Of a stretch of 6,995 bases of DNA, positions 5,858 through 6,995 are shown piece by piece (the first letter of the stretch is position 1; the number at the start of each line of letters is the position of its first letter). The stretch covers positions 1-6,995 of the forward strand of contig VXRI01000367.1 in assembly GCA_009838595.1 (NCBI GenBank), written 5' to 3'. This DNA comes from Chloroflexota bacterium (lineage in GTDB: Bacteria > Chloroflexota > Dehalococcoidia > Lucifugimonadales > JADFKI01). A program made the translations under genes and the position numbers. The notes beneath the pieces are model-generated. The model ran no database searches and was not told where the DNA came from. It was given only the letters and a program-made list of their open reading frames with translations.

Positions 5858-6995
5858 ATCAATCACGGCTTTTTGAGAGCGGCGGTTCTTTGTAATCGTG
5901 AGCTTTTGCAGCTGCCCACCCTTCTCTACCAACTCCGCCACGCCAAGGTCTGCACCTCGAAAGCGGTAGATGGACTGCTTGGGATCTCCCACGACGAACA
6001 GCCTTCCGGGAGACAGCTGGAGTTCGTACCAAGCCTGCTTGTCCAATTCCGCGTTCGGGGCGGCGGCTAGATAGTATGCTATCTCCACCTGCAGCGGGTC
6101 CGTGTCCTGGAACTCGTCTATCAATATCCGTTTATAGCGACTCTGAAGATGCTCCCGCACGGATTTATTCCCACGCAGCAGGTCACGCGACCATGTGAGC
6201 AGGTCATCGAATGTCGCCACGCCTCGTGATTTGCGCTCTTGCTCATAGTCTAAGGCGAACTGCCGCAAATTGTGTAGAAGCGGCATCATTCCCGCGGCTT
6301 TAACGTCCGCAGTGAATGCCCTGCCAATCCAACGGAATTCGTCTCGCACCTCTTTCGGTGGCGCCAACCAGTTTGCCCCGCTTCCAACATTTCCGGAATA
6401 ATCAACGCGCTCGCCGTTCCGCAGAGATTCCGCAGCAGACAAGGCATCATCAGCCCTGGCAAGCACGGCTTTAACGGTGTCGGTAGCATCTTGCAGCTGC
6501 CCATAGAGTATGTCAGAAGGATTTCCGCATCCTATCGCCAGTTCTGTGAGTTTGCGCAGCGTATCGCTTGCCAGCTCGCGCAGGTCTAATTTCTCGAAGA
6601 CAGACTTGTCGGCTAGGCGCGCGCAGTTGTCCTTGAGTGCATCCGCGACATCTCGCCACTTGGCGGCGCCTACCTCGTCATCCAGCAGGTAGCACAGCGC
6701 GCCGATAACCTCCGATTCGACCGATGTATTCTCTGCCAGCGTGTCGTCCAGCCACTTGTCCCAGTGCTCTTCGAACAGGCGTGAAGCCTCCACTTCGTCT
6801 AGCGCTACCCATCCTGGCGGCAGCCCGGCGTCCAGTGGCCGCTCCCTGAGCAGCTGTGATGCAAAGCCGTGGATTGTCTGAATGGTGGCTTGGTCAAGTT
6901 CCTCGATTGCCAGCTTAATGCGTTCCCGTCCGTCTTCATCCATGTCTTCTGCGAGGATGTCGCCGGCGTTGTCAGGATGATCCTTGTCTGCCAGC
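5855..6995 (-). CDS. AddA/RecB-type helicase-nuclease, N-terminal part, partial
   Basis: This is the upstream portion of the same UvrD-superfamily (SF1) helicase gene, truncated by the window edge. The frame stays open from 6994, giving 17 residues before the Met at 6943, so that ATG is not the true start. Numbered from that Met: motif Ic QTIHGFASQLL (22-32), Walker B/motif II LIDEFQDTD (274-282) with DEFQ at 276-279, motif III VVGDPKQSIYRFRG (317-330), and motif IV KNRRS (352-356), where families usually have NYRS or NFRS. Walker A and motifs Ia and Ib should lie just outside the window. The piece ends at TGA 5857-5855. Counting both pieces, 1,090 residues plus the TGA position are visible, in line with AddA or RecB proteins of about 1,200. 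On its own this fragment would lack motifs V and VI and the nuclease, and so could not work as a helicase. AddB or a related partner gene is expected upstream, beyond the window. Confidence 0.9.
   Translation of the reverse strand, partial: LADKDHPDNAGDILAEDMDEDGRERIKLAIEELDQATIQTIHGFASQLLRERPLDAGLPPGWVALDEVEASRLFEEHWDKWLDDTLAENTSVESEVIGALCYLLDDEVGAAKWRDVADALKDNCARLADKSVFEKLDLRELASDTLRKLTELAIGCGNPSDILYGQLQDATDTVKAVLARADDALSAAESLRNGERVDYSGNVGSGANWLAPPKEVRDEFRWIGRAFTADVKAAGMMPLLHNLRQFALDYEQERKSRGVATFDDLLTWSRDLLRGNKSVREHLQSRYKRILIDEFQDTDPLQVEIAYYLAAAPNAELDKQAWYELQLSPGRLFVVGDPKQSIYRFRGADLGVAELVEKGGQLQKLTITKNRRSQKAVID

Overview
The window holds two complete or near-complete protein genes that converge on a roughly 640-base gap. 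The plus strand carries one secreted subtilisin-family (S8) protease at 432-3074. The minus strand carries an AddA/RecB-type helicase-nuclease that fills 3719-6995 and runs off the right edge. The helicase gene is cut once by an in-frame TGA at 5855-5857. I see no rRNA, tRNA, CRISPR array, intact insertion sequence or obvious defence or biosynthetic cluster.

Organism: a GC-rich bacterium, most likely from the Chloroflexota, and my best guess is the SAR202 or Dehalococcoidia side. This rests on the protease architecture: DVG-type catalytic Asp segment, beta-sandwich insert, PTPT linkers around a short coiled coil, and a PPC-like C-terminus. That combination is what I recall from such genomes. 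It is an impression from memory, not a search result.

Layout: 1-431 is a leader region with no recognisable gene, ending in a Shine-Dalgarno-like GGGAGA eight bases before the protease ATG. The protease has a signal peptide, an I9-like propeptide and a catalytic domain with Asp207, His255, Asn340 and Ser560 all present. It continues with a Pro/Thr linker, a near-perfect Ile/Leu heptad coiled coil, a second Pro/Thr linker and a terminal beta-sandwich. The gap at 3075-3718 holds two adjacent hairpins, a pair of degraded inverted repeats of the intergenic-palindrome kind, and a minus-strand frame with coding-like texture, a CxxC motif and two TAG stops. That frame is probably a decayed gene.

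The helicase pieces are in the same frame and directly abut across the TGA. The upstream piece (5855-6995) has motifs Ic, II, III and IV; the downstream piece (3719-5854) has motifs V and VI and a PD-(D/E)XK nuclease domain. All 35 visible Trp codons in the two genes are TGG, so a recoded genome is unlikely. A point nonsense mutation, strain polymorphism or base-call error at a Trp codon is the simplest reading. The two genes have no evident functional link: one acts outside the cell on protein, the other on DNA ends during recombinational repair.
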